Positions 1 through 7,607 of a stretch of 12,346 bases of DNA are shown here, in pieces. The stretch comes from Anaerolineales bacterium (GTDB lineage: Bacteria; Chloroflexota; Anaerolineae; Anaerolineales; Villigracilaceae). The stretch covers positions 1 to 12,346 of the forward strand of contig WGAD01000089.1 of NCBI GenBank assembly GCA_015489255.1, given 5' to 3'. Under the pieces are notes generated by a model. It saw only the letters and a list, made by a program, of their open reading frames with translations. It was not told the DNA's origin and searched no databases. Position 1 is the first letter of the stretch; every line of letters starts with the position of its first letter. The translations under genes were made by a program, and so were the position numbers.

Positions 1-1725
1 ATTTTTGCGCACAGCCACGGAGATGTGTTCCCAGGGGAAGATTTCGTCCACGAAACGTTGCCGGTGGGTGTAAAAGGCCGGGTCCAGGCCGACGGCAGCA
101 AAGGCTTGCCGCCAGGCTTCGTAATCGGCGTGTTCGTACCAGGCATCGAAACGGGCGCCGCGGCGCCAGGCCTGGTAGATGACCTCGGCCATGCGCCGAT
201 CTCCGCGGGAGAGCCAGGCCTCGAGCAGGGTTTCATCGGGTTCTGTCCACGAAAGTTTGATGCTGCGATCGCGCAGTTCACGGCGCAGCAGCGCCTGTTT
301 GGCGCGGATCTGTTCTGGCGTATCGCAGGCCACCCATTGGAAGGGGGTGTGCGGTTTGGGTACAAAGGTGCTGACCCCAGCGTGAACTTTGGCCCGTCCG
401 CCGATGGTTTGCCGTCCGACTTTGAGAATGCGCTTGCATAAATCGGCGATGGCCTGAACGTCTTCCAGGGTTTCGGAGGGGTGGCCGATCATGAAATACA
501 GTTTGATGGTCGTCCAGCCGTGGCTGTAGATCTCGCGGGCGGTGGCGAGGATTTGCTCGTCCGGGATGAATTTGTTGATGATGCGGCGCATTCGCTCGGT
601 GGCGGCCTCGGGCGCCAGGGTGAAGCCGGACGAGCGGCGACGCTGCAATTTTTCCATCAGAGCCACTGAGACGCTTTCAATGCGCAACGAAGGCAGGGAA
701 ACGGAGAGATGGCGGTCGGCAAATCGCTGGCTGATCGCTTCGACCAGGTCTTCAATGTGGCTGTAATCCGAGGAAGAGAGCGAGAGCAGGGCCAGTTCTT
801 CGAAGCCGGTGTTGCGGATGGCCTCTTCGGCGGCATCGACGATTTCTTTTACGCTGCGTTCGCGCACAGGGCGCATGATCATGCCGGCGTGGCAGTAGCG
901 GCAGCCGCGGGTGCAGCCGCGCATAATTTCAACAGCGGCGCGGTTGTGCACGCTGCCGATGTTGGGCACCAGCAGGCGGGTGGGGGCCGGCGGCAGACGG
1001 GGCACCATGCGTTTGAGCACGGTCGCTGGCGCCTCCTCGGCCAGCGGGCGGATCTCGGCGATGGTGCCATCTTCCTGGTAGGTGACGCGGTACAGGGAGG
1101 GGACGTAAACGCCCTGAATGCGCGCCAGCTGCCGCAAGAGGGCCGCGCGCGGCTGTTGGCTGTCCTTCCATGCCTGCCAGGTGGCGATGATGTCGTGGAC
1201 GATGGCTTCTCCTTCGCCGATGGCAAAGGCATCGATGAAGGCGTGCATGGGCTCCGGGTTGGTGACGGCGTGTCCGCCGGCGATCACCAGCGGGTGTTCT
1301 GCCGTTCGCTCTGCGCTGCGCAGCGGGATGCCGGCGAGGTCGAGCAGGTTGAGCGTGGAAGTGTAGAGAGTTTCGTAAGGCAGGGAAAAGCCGATGATAT
1401 CAAAAGCCGCAACCGGGCGCTTGCTTTCCAGCGTATAGAGGGGGATGCCCGCGCGGCGCATTTCCGCTTCCATATCTACCCAGGGGGCATAGGCGCGTTC
1501 GGCCAGGGCGTCGGGACGGCGGTTGATCTGATCGTACAACACCTGAATGCCCATGTTCGAGATGCCGATTTCGTACACATCGGGGAAGATGAGGGCCAGG
1601 CGGGTGCGCACGCTGTTCCAGGGCTTGTGGATGCTGTTCCACTCGCCGCCAACGTAACGACCGGGTTTTTCTACCTTTAAGAGCACGTTATCCAGCTTGC
1701 GCTGGATTTCTTTGGGGGTCAACAT
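1..1725 (-). CDS. B12-binding-type radical SAM protein (TIGR03960-like), 3' end beyond window
   Basis: The reading frame is open for 575 codons from the ATG at 1725 to the window edge, so the C-terminus is missing. Residues of about 35-175 look like the Rossmann-type, cobalamin-binding-like domain seen at the front of this family. The radical SAM cluster motif CTRGCRYC lies at Cys271, Cys275 and Cys278, where it would bind the [4Fe-4S] cluster that cleaves S-adenosylmethionine. Downstream segments such as TLAPEAATERMRR and KLYFMIGHPSET are typical of the YgiQ/TIGR03960 radical SAM group. The family's substrate is not established; in many genomes a DUF2344 partner follows, but that position lies outside the window. 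The start is chosen because it is the first ATG and sits 7 bases after an extended -10 element, with no Shine-Dalgarno sequence. The family call is confident; the substrate is unknown. Confidence 0.9.
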   Translation of the reverse strand, partial: MLTPKEIQRKLDNVLLKVEKPGRYVGGEWNSIHKPWNSVRTRLALIFPDVYEIGISNMGIQVLYDQINRRPDALAERAYAPWVDMEAEMRRAGIPLYTLESKRPVAAFDIIGFSLPYETLYTSTLNLLDLAGIPLRSAERTAEHPLVIAGGHAVTNPEPMHAFIDAFAIGEGEAIVHDIIATWQAWKDSQQPRAALLRQLARIQGVYVPSLYRVTYQEDGTIAEIRPLAEEAPATVLKRMVPRLPPAPTRLLVPNIGSVHNRAAVEIMRGCTRGCRYCHAGMIMRPVRERSVKEIVDAAEEAIRNTGFEELALLSLSSSDYSHIEDLVEAISQRFADRHLSVSLPSLRIESVSVALMEKLQRRRSSGFTLAPEAATERMRRIINKFIPDEQILATAREIYSHGWTTIKLYFMIGHPSETLEDVQAIADLCKRILKVGRQTIGGRAKVHAGVSTFVPKPHTPFQWVACDTPEQIRAKQALLRRELRDRSIKLSWTEPDETLLEAWLSRGDRRMAEVIYQAWRRGARFDAWYEHADYEAWRQAFAAVGLDPAFYTHRQRFVDEIFPWEHISVAVRKN

Positions 1726-1732
1726 GCGGGTA

Positions 1733-1741
1733 ATTATACCA
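1733..1741 (-). promoter_or_regulatory. Extended -10 promoter of the radical SAM gene (leaderless)
   Basis: On the minus strand the sequence reads TGGTATAAT, an extended -10 element (TGn plus a perfect TATAAT). Only 7 bases separate the TATAAT from the ATG, so transcription would begin at or within a base or two of the start codon. No good -35 hexamer is visible at 16-18 bases, which the TGn extension can compensate for. Confidence 0.65.
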
Positions 1742-1773
1742 GAGGCTTCTTGTCCAAAATTACCGGCCAGACG

Positions 1774-1998
1774 CTAACGGACGTGGGGAGGGCGTTTGAT
1801 CCAGCGGCGGTAAGCCAGCAGGGGCGGCAACAGGGTAGCGATGAGCAAGAGGGTTGCCCCCAAGACGATCTCGCTCGTCTGGCGATCGGCAGGGGGATTT
1901 CCTTCGGCCGGTAGGATGGCAGCCTTTGCCGGGCTGGCTGCGAATAGCAGGCCGGCCAACAGCAGAATGAGCAGCAAAAAAATGGTGGAAGAGCGCAT
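1774..1998 (-). CDS. Small secreted/membrane protein, 74 aa, unknown function
   Basis: I do not recognise a family. Residues 1-26 look like a signal peptide: a short basic start (MRSS), a long Leu/Ile core and an ASPAKA-type cleavage site. A 16-residue polar stretch follows. A second hydrophobic segment lies at about 43-63, and the protein ends in a basic tail (YRRWIKRPPHVR). The predicted mature form is therefore a tiny single-span membrane protein with a basic cytoplasmic end. The ATG at 1998 is favoured over longer in-frame starts because a consensus promoter (TTGACG, 17 bases, TATACT) ends 6 bases before it. A longer reading from 2349 would run through that promoter and the act promoter. 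It has its own promoter and is divergent from the act operon; a link to ACIII is only a guess. Confidence 0.6.
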   Translation of the reverse strand: MRSSTIFLLLILLLAGLLFAASPAKAAILPAEGNPPADRQTSEIVLGATLLLIATLLPPLLAYRRWIKRPPHVR

Positions 1999-2004
1999 AA
2001 GGGC

Positions 2005-2033
2005 AGTATAAGGTGCCGGGCGGTTTTCGTCAA
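2005..2033 (-). promoter_or_regulatory. Consensus promoter of the 74-aa protein gene (leaderless)
   Basis: On the minus strand, TTGACG (2033-2028) and TATACT (2010-2005) are separated by exactly 17 bases. Six bases (GCCCTT) then lead to the ATG at 1998, so the predicted transcript starts at or next to the start codon. No ribosome binding site is present. The spacing makes this the clearest promoter in the window. Confidence 0.75.
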
Positions 2034-2140
2034 TGAAGGCCAGAGGCGGAGCATGTTTTCTCCCTTTCTCCGGGGTGCTGCAGGATAGAAAAATACCTAA
2101 AAAAGGCATAAAGTGGACAAATCCTCCACCAAATAGCGTG

Positions 2141-2146
2141 TATAAT
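2141..2146 (+). promoter_or_regulatory. -10 element of the act operon
   Basis: A perfect TATAAT lies about 64 bases upstream of the actA start, giving a leader of roughly 57 bases. The closest -35 match, TGGACA at 2114-2119, is 21 bases away, which is too far for a normal promoter. The promoter may therefore need an activator or another sigma factor. A short inverted repeat (GTGGA, 7 bases, TCCAC, 2113-2129) covers the -35 region. Confidence 0.5.
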
Positions 2147-2209
2147 ACATACTCAGTCAAGCTTGTTTTAATCTTCACCTTGGCGAGAAACCAATTCAGA
2201 GGAGCCTGT

Positions 2210-2758
2210 ATGGGAGAAAAACTGGTTGCTTTGTTGCGCAGGCCGTCTATGCGCGTGGCGCTGGGGGTTTTTGTGCTGCTCGTGTTGGGCGGCGCGGGTT
2301 TTGGCGTCTGGCAGAGCCAACAACCCCCGCCACAGCCGATCGAGTTCAATCACAGCCGCCACGCCGAGGTCGGCGTGCAATGTCTCTACTGCCACACCGG
2401 CGCATTGACGGGGCCGACGGCCGGCCTGCCCAGCGCTGAAAAATGCTGGGCCTGCCATCAGCAGATCCCCATCACCAAGCCTGGGCAGCAACAGCTGGCC
2501 GATTACATCGCCAGTGGAGAGCCGATCCCCTGGGTGCCGGTGGCTATCCAACCGGATTTTGTACAATTCAACCACAGGCCGCATATTGCCGCGGCGGTAA
2601 GCTGTGAAACCTGTCATGGTGACGTCAGCAATATGACGGTGGCCGAGCCGCAGCCAGACCAGAACATGGGCTGGTGCCTCGACTGTCATATTGAGGCCAG
2701 CAAGGGCAACGAAGAAATGCGAACCCGCTTGCTCGACTGCGCCACCTGTCACTACTAA
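2210..2758 (+). CDS. actA: ActA-like pentaheme cytochrome c of alternative complex III
   Basis: This 182-residue protein is anchored by one N-terminal membrane helix (about 15-34) and has an exported domain with five CxxCH heme sites: Cys58-His62, Cys79-His83, Cys132-His136, Cys156-His160 and Cys177-His181. The repeated FNHxxH segments (His48/His51 and His122/His125) probably supply distal ligands, as in class III/c7-type cytochromes. ActA of known ACIII is also a membrane-anchored pentaheme protein that passes electrons from the iron-sulfur subunit onward. The last heme His is the penultimate residue, so there is no C-terminal tail. The ATG at 2210 is chosen because AGAGGAG lies 5 bases upstream and the signal anchor begins there; an upstream in-frame extension would cross the promoter. 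It is the first gene of the operon, 22 bases before actB1. Confidence 0.88.
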   Translation: MGEKLVALLRRPSMRVALGVFVLLVLGGAGFGVWQSQQPPPQPIEFNHSRHAEVGVQCLYCHTGALTGPTAGLPSAEKCWACHQQIPITKPGQQQLADYIASGEPIPWVPVAIQPDFVQFNHRPHIAAAVSCETCHGDVSNMTVAEPQPDQNMGWCLDCHIEASKGNEEMRTRLLDCATCHY

Positions 2759-2780
2759 ACCGCAGAGGACGAGAAAGCAT

Positions 2781-4946
2781 ATGAGCAAAAAAATTTCCCG
2801 ACGAGATTTTCTCAAGCTGGCTGGCGCTGGCGGAGCGGCAGCGGCGCTCACCGGTTGTGGGCCGGCCTCGCGTTATGTCCGCCGTGAACCCTACACCCAG
2901 ATGCCCGAGTACACTCACCCCGGAAAGAGCACCTATTTTGCCACCACCTGTTTCGAATGTTCCGCCGGGTGCGGCCTGCTGGTGCGTACCTTCCAGGGGC
3001 GGGCCATTAAAGTGGAGGGCAATCCTTACCATCCGGTCAGCGGCGGCAAGACTTGTGCCCGCGGGCAGGCGACGGTGGAAGGGTTGTACAACCCGGATCG
3101 GGTTCAGGGGCCGTTGCGCGTTGCGCGTGGTGCGGCCAATGAGTCGATCAACTGGGATCAGGCCATCGGCGTGGTGGCCGGCGCCCTGACGCAATACCAG
3201 CCCGACGAGATCGCCTTCCTTTTGGGCATGGCGCCCGATCATCTCTTCGACCTGGTGTCTGAACTGGCGGCGGCTGGCGGCGCTCGTCCGCCCCTGCGGT
3301 TCGGCGCTTTAGGCATGTTCGAAGCGCGCAACACCTTGTTGAAGGCGACGGGCCGGGTGTTTGCCCAGGAGGCCATGCCCTTCTTCGACATGGCCAACGC
3401 GGATGTCGTCTTCTCCTTTGGCGCCAACTATCTGGAAACCTGGGTTTCTCCGGTGGCGCAGGCGCGGGCCTTCTCCTCCATGCGGCGCGGCAAACCGGGG
3501 CGGCGGGGCTACATTGTCCATTTTGAGCCGCGGATGTCGCAAACGGCCAGCGTCGCCGATGAATGGGTGCCGATCGCGCCCGGAACCGAGGGGCTGGTGG
3601 CGGCAGCCTTGGGCATCATGGTGGCTGAAGCGCGCGGTCAGCGCGTGCCGGCTGCCTATGCCTCCCTGAACCTGGAAGATTTGCTGAAACAGGCCGATGT
3701 GGACGAGGAAGTTCTCCGTCGGCTGGCGCAGATCTTCGCCGAGGCCCGCGAGCCGCTGGCTATCCCGGGCGGCAGCGCGTTGGGGCAGATCAATGGCCTG
3801 GAGAACGCCCAGGCTATCTTGATGCTTAACGCCGTTGTTGAGAACCTCGGCAAACCCGGGGGCGTTTTCCTCAGCCAGGTAGCCGCCGTGCGAGACGATG
3901 CCTACCACCGCCCGAACACGTTGTACGAAATCTATCAACTCATCAAGGACATGCGCGAAGGCAAGATCAAGGCCCTTTTCATTCACGGCGTCAACCCTGC
4001 CTTTGAACTGCCGGCTGCGCTGGCCTTTGACCAGGCCCTGGAAAAGGTGGAACTGGTCGTTTCGTTTGCCACCTTCCCCGACGAAACCGCCCGTCTGGCC
4101 GATTACATCCTGCCAGATCATGCCGGGCTGGAATCCTGGGGCTATCAGAAGGTCGTGGGTGTAGGCCCGGCGGTTGTCTCCGGAGCGCAACCCGTGGTGC
4201 TGCCGGTCTTCGATACGCGCGCTACCGCCGATGTGTTGCTGGCCGCCGTGCAAAAGGCGGGAGGCGCGCTGGCGACCGCCCTGCCCTATAAAGACGAAGT
4301 GGACTTCATTCGCCAGTCCGTAGCCGGTTTGCGGCGGGCGGCGGGCGGGCACTATTCCGCCGCCGATGAGGCCACCTTCTTCTCCCGCTTCCAGCAATTC
4401 GGCGGCTGGTGGACGCAGGAAGCGGCGGCGGCAGCCCCGCAGGCCGCCTCGGAGCAGCCGCTGTCGGTTGCAGCGCCGGAGTTCGATGGCGAGGGCGAAC
4501 TGTTCCTCCTGCCCTATCCTTCGCCTATCCTGGGTGACGGCGCCGGCGCCAACCGCCCCTGGCTGCAAGAAACCCCCGACCCGACGACCACGGTCATGTG
4601 GAATACCTGGGTGGAGATGAACCCCGAAACCGCCCGTGAACTGGGCGTGACGGACGACGACGTCATCCGCCTGGTCACCCCCTATGGGACGCTGGAAGCC
4701 AGCGTATACCGTTACCCGGCCATTCGCCCGGACGTGATTGCCATTCCCTTTGGGCAAGGACACACGGCCCTGGGGCGGTATGCGGAAAACCGCGGTGCGA
4801 ACCCGGCGCGCATTTTGGGCGTCAAAGTCAACAAAGCCGGCGACCTGGCTTTTGCGGCTACGCGGGTGAAAGTGGAAAAGACGGGACGCCAGCGCCCGCT
4901 GGCGCGGGCAGAAGACCGCGTCGGCGTGTACGGCGATGGTGAATAG
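2781..4946 (+). CDS. actB1: ActB1-like molybdopterin-family subunit with Tat signal and [4Fe-4S] motif
   Basis: This 721-residue protein starts with a twin-arginine signal (SRRDFLK, residues 6-12) followed by a lipobox-like LTGC at 23-26, so it is probably exported folded and lipid-anchored at Cys26. Cys57, Cys60, Cys64 and Cys92 form the CxxCxxxC...C set that binds a [4Fe-4S] cluster at the front of DMSO-reductase-family enzymes. The middle (about 120-520) resembles the molybdopterin oxidoreductase core, including FSFGANYLETW and EPRMSQTASVADEWVPI. The C-terminal dinucleotide-binding-like domain spans about 600-690 (NTWVEMNPETA, GHTALGRYAENRG). No Cys, Sec or Ser stands at the usual Mo-ligand position; the region reads FGALGMFEARNTL, as in ActB. 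In ACIII this half is fused to the iron-sulfur half, but here they are separate genes. An older-style reductase (PsrA-like) is the alternative, made less likely by the actC-D-E neighbours. Confidence 0.85.
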   Translation: MSKKISRRDFLKLAGAGGAAAALTGCGPASRYVRREPYTQMPEYTHPGKSTYFATTCFECSAGCGLLVRTFQGRAIKVEGNPYHPVSGGKTCARGQATVEGLYNPDRVQGPLRVARGAANESINWDQAIGVVAGALTQYQPDEIAFLLGMAPDHLFDLVSELAAAGGARPPLRFGALGMFEARNTLLKATGRVFAQEAMPFFDMANADVVFSFGANYLETWVSPVAQARAFSSMRRGKPGRRGYIVHFEPRMSQTASVADEWVPIAPGTEGLVAAALGIMVAEARGQRVPAAYASLNLEDLLKQADVDEEVLRRLAQIFAEAREPLAIPGGSALGQINGLENAQAILMLNAVVENLGKPGGVFLSQVAAVRDDAYHRPNTLYEIYQLIKDMREGKIKALFIHGVNPAFELPAALAFDQALEKVELVVSFATFPDETARLADYILPDHAGLESWGYQKVVGVGPAVVSGAQPVVLPVFDTRATADVLLAAVQKAGGALATALPYKDEVDFIRQSVAGLRRAAGGHYSAADEATFFSRFQQFGGWWTQEAAAAAPQAASEQPLSVAAPEFDGEGELFLLPYPSPILGDGAGANRPWLQETPDPTTTVMWNTWVEMNPETARELGVTDDDVIRLVTPYGTLEASVYRYPAIRPDVIAIPFGQGHTALGRYAENRGANPARILGVKVNKAGDLAFAATRVKVEKTGRQRPLARAEDRVGVYGDGE

Positions 4947-4960
4947 GAGGCGAGGATCTG

Positions 4961-5671
4961 ATGGCTGCTGAAGAAAAAGGCAAATGGGGCATGGTCATCG
5001 ATCAGGACATCTGCACGGGGTGCAACGCCTGTGTGGTGGCCTGCGCGATGGAAAACAACATCCCCTTCGTTGGAGAAGATGAAACCGCCTACGGGCGCGG
5101 AATGCACTGGATTCGGGTGGAACGCCAATGGGAAGGGCACTTCCCCGAAGTGGCCGCGGTATATCAACCGGTGATGTGCCAGCAATGTGGCCGGGCTCCC
5201 TGCGAACCGGTTTGCCCGGTGTTCGCCACCCTGCACAGCGAGACAGAACACATCAACTTGCAGGTGTACAACCGCTGCATTGGCACGCGCTATTGCGCCA
5301 ACAACTGCCCTTACGTGGCTCGCCGTTTCAATTGGTTCGATTACGAATGGCCGGCGCCGCTGGACAATCACCTCAACCCCGATGTGACCGTCCGCGGACG
5401 CGGTGTGATGGAAAAATGCACCTTTTGTGTGCAACGCATCAAACGCGCCGAAGACGAAGCCGCTGCCGAAGGGCGCGAGGTGCGCGACGGTGAAGTTCAG
5501 CCCGCTTGCGCCCAGGCCTGCCCTACGGATGCCATCATCTTCGGGCGGCTGGACGACCCCGAAAGCCGGGTGAGCAAGGCCGCTCGCTCTAAGCGAGGTG
5601 AACGGTTGCTGGAAGACCTGGGCACCCAACCCAAGGTGACCTATCTCAAGGGAGGCGCGCGCTATGACTGA
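4961..5671 (+). CDS. actB2: ActB2-like four-cluster ferredoxin subunit
   Basis: This 236-residue protein would form the iron-sulfur wire between the quinol site of ActC and the hemes of ActA. Its Cys sets are 18/21/24/28, 73/76/81/85, 106/112/116 and 153/156/183/187. The third set reads CIGTRYCANNC: Thr109 replaces the Cys usual in this position, so that cluster should be [3Fe-4S]. The other three should be [4Fe-4S], which matches the cluster content reported for ActB of ACIII. There is no signal peptide, so export probably depends on assembly with the Tat-exported ActB1 before crossing the membrane. AGGAGG lies 10 bases before the ATG. The gene starts 14 bases after actB1 and overlaps actC by 8 bases, implying coupled translation. 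PsrB or NrfC-type proteins are close relatives; the neighbours favour ActB2. Confidence 0.9.
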   Translation: MAAEEKGKWGMVIDQDICTGCNACVVACAMENNIPFVGEDETAYGRGMHWIRVERQWEGHFPEVAAVYQPVMCQQCGRAPCEPVCPVFATLHSETEHINLQVYNRCIGTRYCANNCPYVARRFNWFDYEWPAPLDNHLNPDVTVRGRGVMEKCTFCVQRIKRAEDEAAAEGREVRDGEVQPACAQACPTDAIIFGRLDDPESRVSKAARSKRGERLLEDLGTQPKVTYLKGGARYD

Positions 5672-7073
5672 TCACGCGCACAACATTCCGGAAGAATTCA
5701 AAGAATCTTTGATGTTCGACCCGCGCCCGCGCGAAGAAATGAACGACATGGTGATGGAGTCCATGCACACCGTGGGCAAGGCCTATTGGTGGGCAGTGGG
5801 CATTTTGAGCTTCATCGTGGCAACCAGCCTCTTTGGCGTCTGGTTTTTTATGATCTTCAAGGGCATGGGCTACGCTGGCATGAATGTCCCCGTTTTCTGG
5901 GGGTTGTTCATCGTCAACTTCGTCTTCTGGATCGGCATCAGCCATGCGGGCACCTTCGTTTCGGCGATCTTGCGGGTTTTCAAGGCGGAATTTCGCCGCC
6001 CCTTCACCCGCGCCGCCGAATTGATGACCACCTTCGGCCTGGCCTCGGCGGGGATGTATCCGCTCATCCACCTGGGGCGCGTCTGGGTTTTCTACTGGAT
6101 GATCCCGTATCCTAACCAGCGTTTACTCTGGCCGAACACCCGCTCTCCGCTGGTGTGGGACTTCATGGCAATCACCACTTATCTCTTGTCCAGCCTGATG
6201 TACCTCTACCTGCCCCTCATCCCCGATATGGCCATGGCGCGCGACCGTTCCACCGGCTGGCGCTATACGGTCTATCGCCTGCTGGCGCTGGGCTGGCGAG
6301 GCACGGAAAAGGAATGGGCTTACCTGCGCAAGGCGATCAACATTTTCGCCTGGGCCATCATTCCGGTGATGTTCTCGGTGCACACCATCGTCTCTTGGGA
6401 CTTCGCCGTCTCGATGAAGATCGGCTGGCATTCCACCATCTTCGGCCCCTATTTCGTCACCGGCGCCATCTTGTCCGGCGTTTCGGCGGTGATGATGGTG
6501 CTGTTCGTCATCCGCGCCACCATGAAGCACATGAAGTACTTCATCCGCCTGGAACACTTCGACGCCCTGGCCAAACTGGTGCTGATCTTTTCCATGTCGT
6601 GGGCCTATTTCTTCTACAACGATTTCCTTTTGGAATGGTACGGCGGCGAAAAGACCGGCCACGAAATGCTGGCAAACCTGATGTATGGCCCCAACGCCTG
6701 GATCTGGTGGTCGATGCTGGTCTTCAATATCCTCATCCCCTGGCTGACTTTGTGGAGCAAGAAAGTGCGCCGCACGCCCTGGTTGCTCTTCGTCATCGCC
6801 ACCCTGATCAACGTCGGCATGTACTTCGAGCGCGTGGTCATCGTCACCATGATCCCGCAGGTGAACCGCTTCCCCTTCGCCTGGGGCGACTACGTGCCGC
6901 GCATGGAGATCTTCATCTCCATTGGCTCGCTGGCGCTTTTCCTGCTGCTGTATTTGCTGGCCTCGCGCCTGATTCCCATCATCCCAGTGTGGGAAGTGGA
7001 AGAAGGCCACCATGCCCACTCCTTGCGTAAATACGGCAAGGAATACATCCCCACCGTCAGCGACCTGGATTAG
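5664..7073 (+). CDS. actC: ActC, NrfD/PsrC-family quinol-binding membrane subunit
   Basis: This 469-residue integral membrane protein has about ten hydrophobic helices after a roughly 35-residue cytoplasmic N-terminus, the usual size for ActC. The hallmark GISHAGTFVSAIL (91-103, His94) and IHLGR (His136) are present. Asp166, His240 and Asp246 lie in or near helices in the pattern linked to quinol binding and proton passage in ActC and ActF. Family knowledge says ActC oxidises menaquinol near the outer face and gives electrons to the [3Fe-4S] cluster of ActB; proton translocation is proposed for ACIII but not shown by sequence. Translation starts inside the end of actB2 (8-base overlap, GGGAGG upstream). 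No second NrfD-type gene (actF) is present in this operon. Confidence 0.92.
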   Translation: MTDHAHNIPEEFKESLMFDPRPREEMNDMVMESMHTVGKAYWWAVGILSFIVATSLFGVWFFMIFKGMGYAGMNVPVFWGLFIVNFVFWIGISHAGTFVSAILRVFKAEFRRPFTRAAELMTTFGLASAGMYPLIHLGRVWVFYWMIPYPNQRLLWPNTRSPLVWDFMAITTYLLSSLMYLYLPLIPDMAMARDRSTGWRYTVYRLLALGWRGTEKEWAYLRKAINIFAWAIIPVMFSVHTIVSWDFAVSMKIGWHSTIFGPYFVTGAILSGVSAVMMVLFVIRATMKHMKYFIRLEHFDALAKLVLIFSMSWAYFFYNDFLLEWYGGEKTGHEMLANLMYGPNAWIWWSMLVFNILIPWLTLWSKKVRRTPWLLFVIATLINVGMYFERVVIVTMIPQVNRFPFAWGDYVPRMEIFISIGSLALFLLLYLLASRLIPIIPVWEVEEGHHAHSLRKYGKEYIPTVSDLD

Positions 7074-7085
7074 TGAGGTGCCGGA

Positions 7086-7607
7086 ATGAGTGAAAAAATG
7101 TACGTGGCCTTGTTTGGCGGCCTGGATGAAACAGCGACGGCGCTGGATGCCCTGCGTGCGATCGGCGTGGCAGAAGACCGCATGGAAGTGATGTCGGGCG
7201 TGCCTTTTGGCGAAAAAATGCTTGGCCGTCCGGCGTTGGAAACCCATGTGGGGCGGTTTGCCCTGGTGGGGGCCGTGCTGGGTTTCCTCAGCAGCGTGGC
7301 GTTGAATTTCGGCACGGTGGCGCTCTACCCGCTGCGGGTGGGCGGTTTCCCGCTCTATGCGGTAGCGCCGACCTGGGTGCTGACCTTTGAGCTGACCATG
7401 CTGGGAATGCTGCTGGCCACCTTCTTTGGCGTATTGGTCGAATTGATATTCGACATGTTCTCTCACAAGCCCTACGACCCGGCCATCAGCGACGGGCAGA
7501 TTGGCATTTTCTTCACCTGCGATGAGAACACCTTCGCCCGGGCGAAGACCGCCCTGCAAGAACAGGGCGCCTCTGCGGTGAAGGCAGTGGAGGCAAAAGT
7601 GCTATGA
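7086..7607 (+). CDS. actD: ActD, DUF3341-family membrane subunit
   Basis: This 173-residue protein has a soluble N-terminal domain, two membrane helices at about 58-81 and 95-123, and a soluble C-terminal domain. This is the layout of the DUF3341 family, which is ActD in ACIII. The segment PTWVLTFELTML, with Glu102 inside the second helix, is the characteristic family stretch. ActD has no cofactor and is thought to pack beside ActC and help shape the complex; a catalytic role has not been shown. The gene starts 12 bases after actC with GAGGTG 5 bases before the ATG, and its TGA overlaps the ATG of the next gene (ATGA). Confidence 0.9.
   Translation: MSEKMYVALFGGLDETATALDALRAIGVAEDRMEVMSGVPFGEKMLGRPALETHVGRFALVGAVLGFLSSVALNFGTVALYPLRVGGFPLYAVAPTWVLTFELTMLGMLLATFFGVLVELIFDMFSHKPYDPAISDGQIGIFFTCDENTFARAKTALQEQGASAVKAVEAKVL

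Noticed and set aside
709..1680. 323-residue open frame on the plus strand
   Set aside because: It lies fully inside the minus-strand radical SAM gene, has no family features and is a codon-bias shadow of that gene.
2033..2209. N-terminal extension of the pentaheme cytochrome
   Set aside because: It would cross the operon promoter and lacks a ribosome site; the ATG at 2210 has AGAGGAG and leads directly into the membrane anchor.
3309..4763. 484-residue open frame on the minus strand
   Set aside because: It is antisense to actB1, whose motifs are clear; the composition (Gly, Arg, Gln, His rich) is typical of a shadow frame.
2781..5671. Formate dehydrogenase, polysulfide reductase or nitrate reductase
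   Set aside because: The iron-sulfur, NrfD, DUF3341 and cytochrome neighbours and the lack of a visible Mo ligand fit ACIII better than a dedicated molybdoenzyme.
6123..7559. 478-residue open frame on the minus strand
   Set aside because: It is antisense to actC and actD and very His/Gln/Asp rich, as expected opposite membrane-protein codons.
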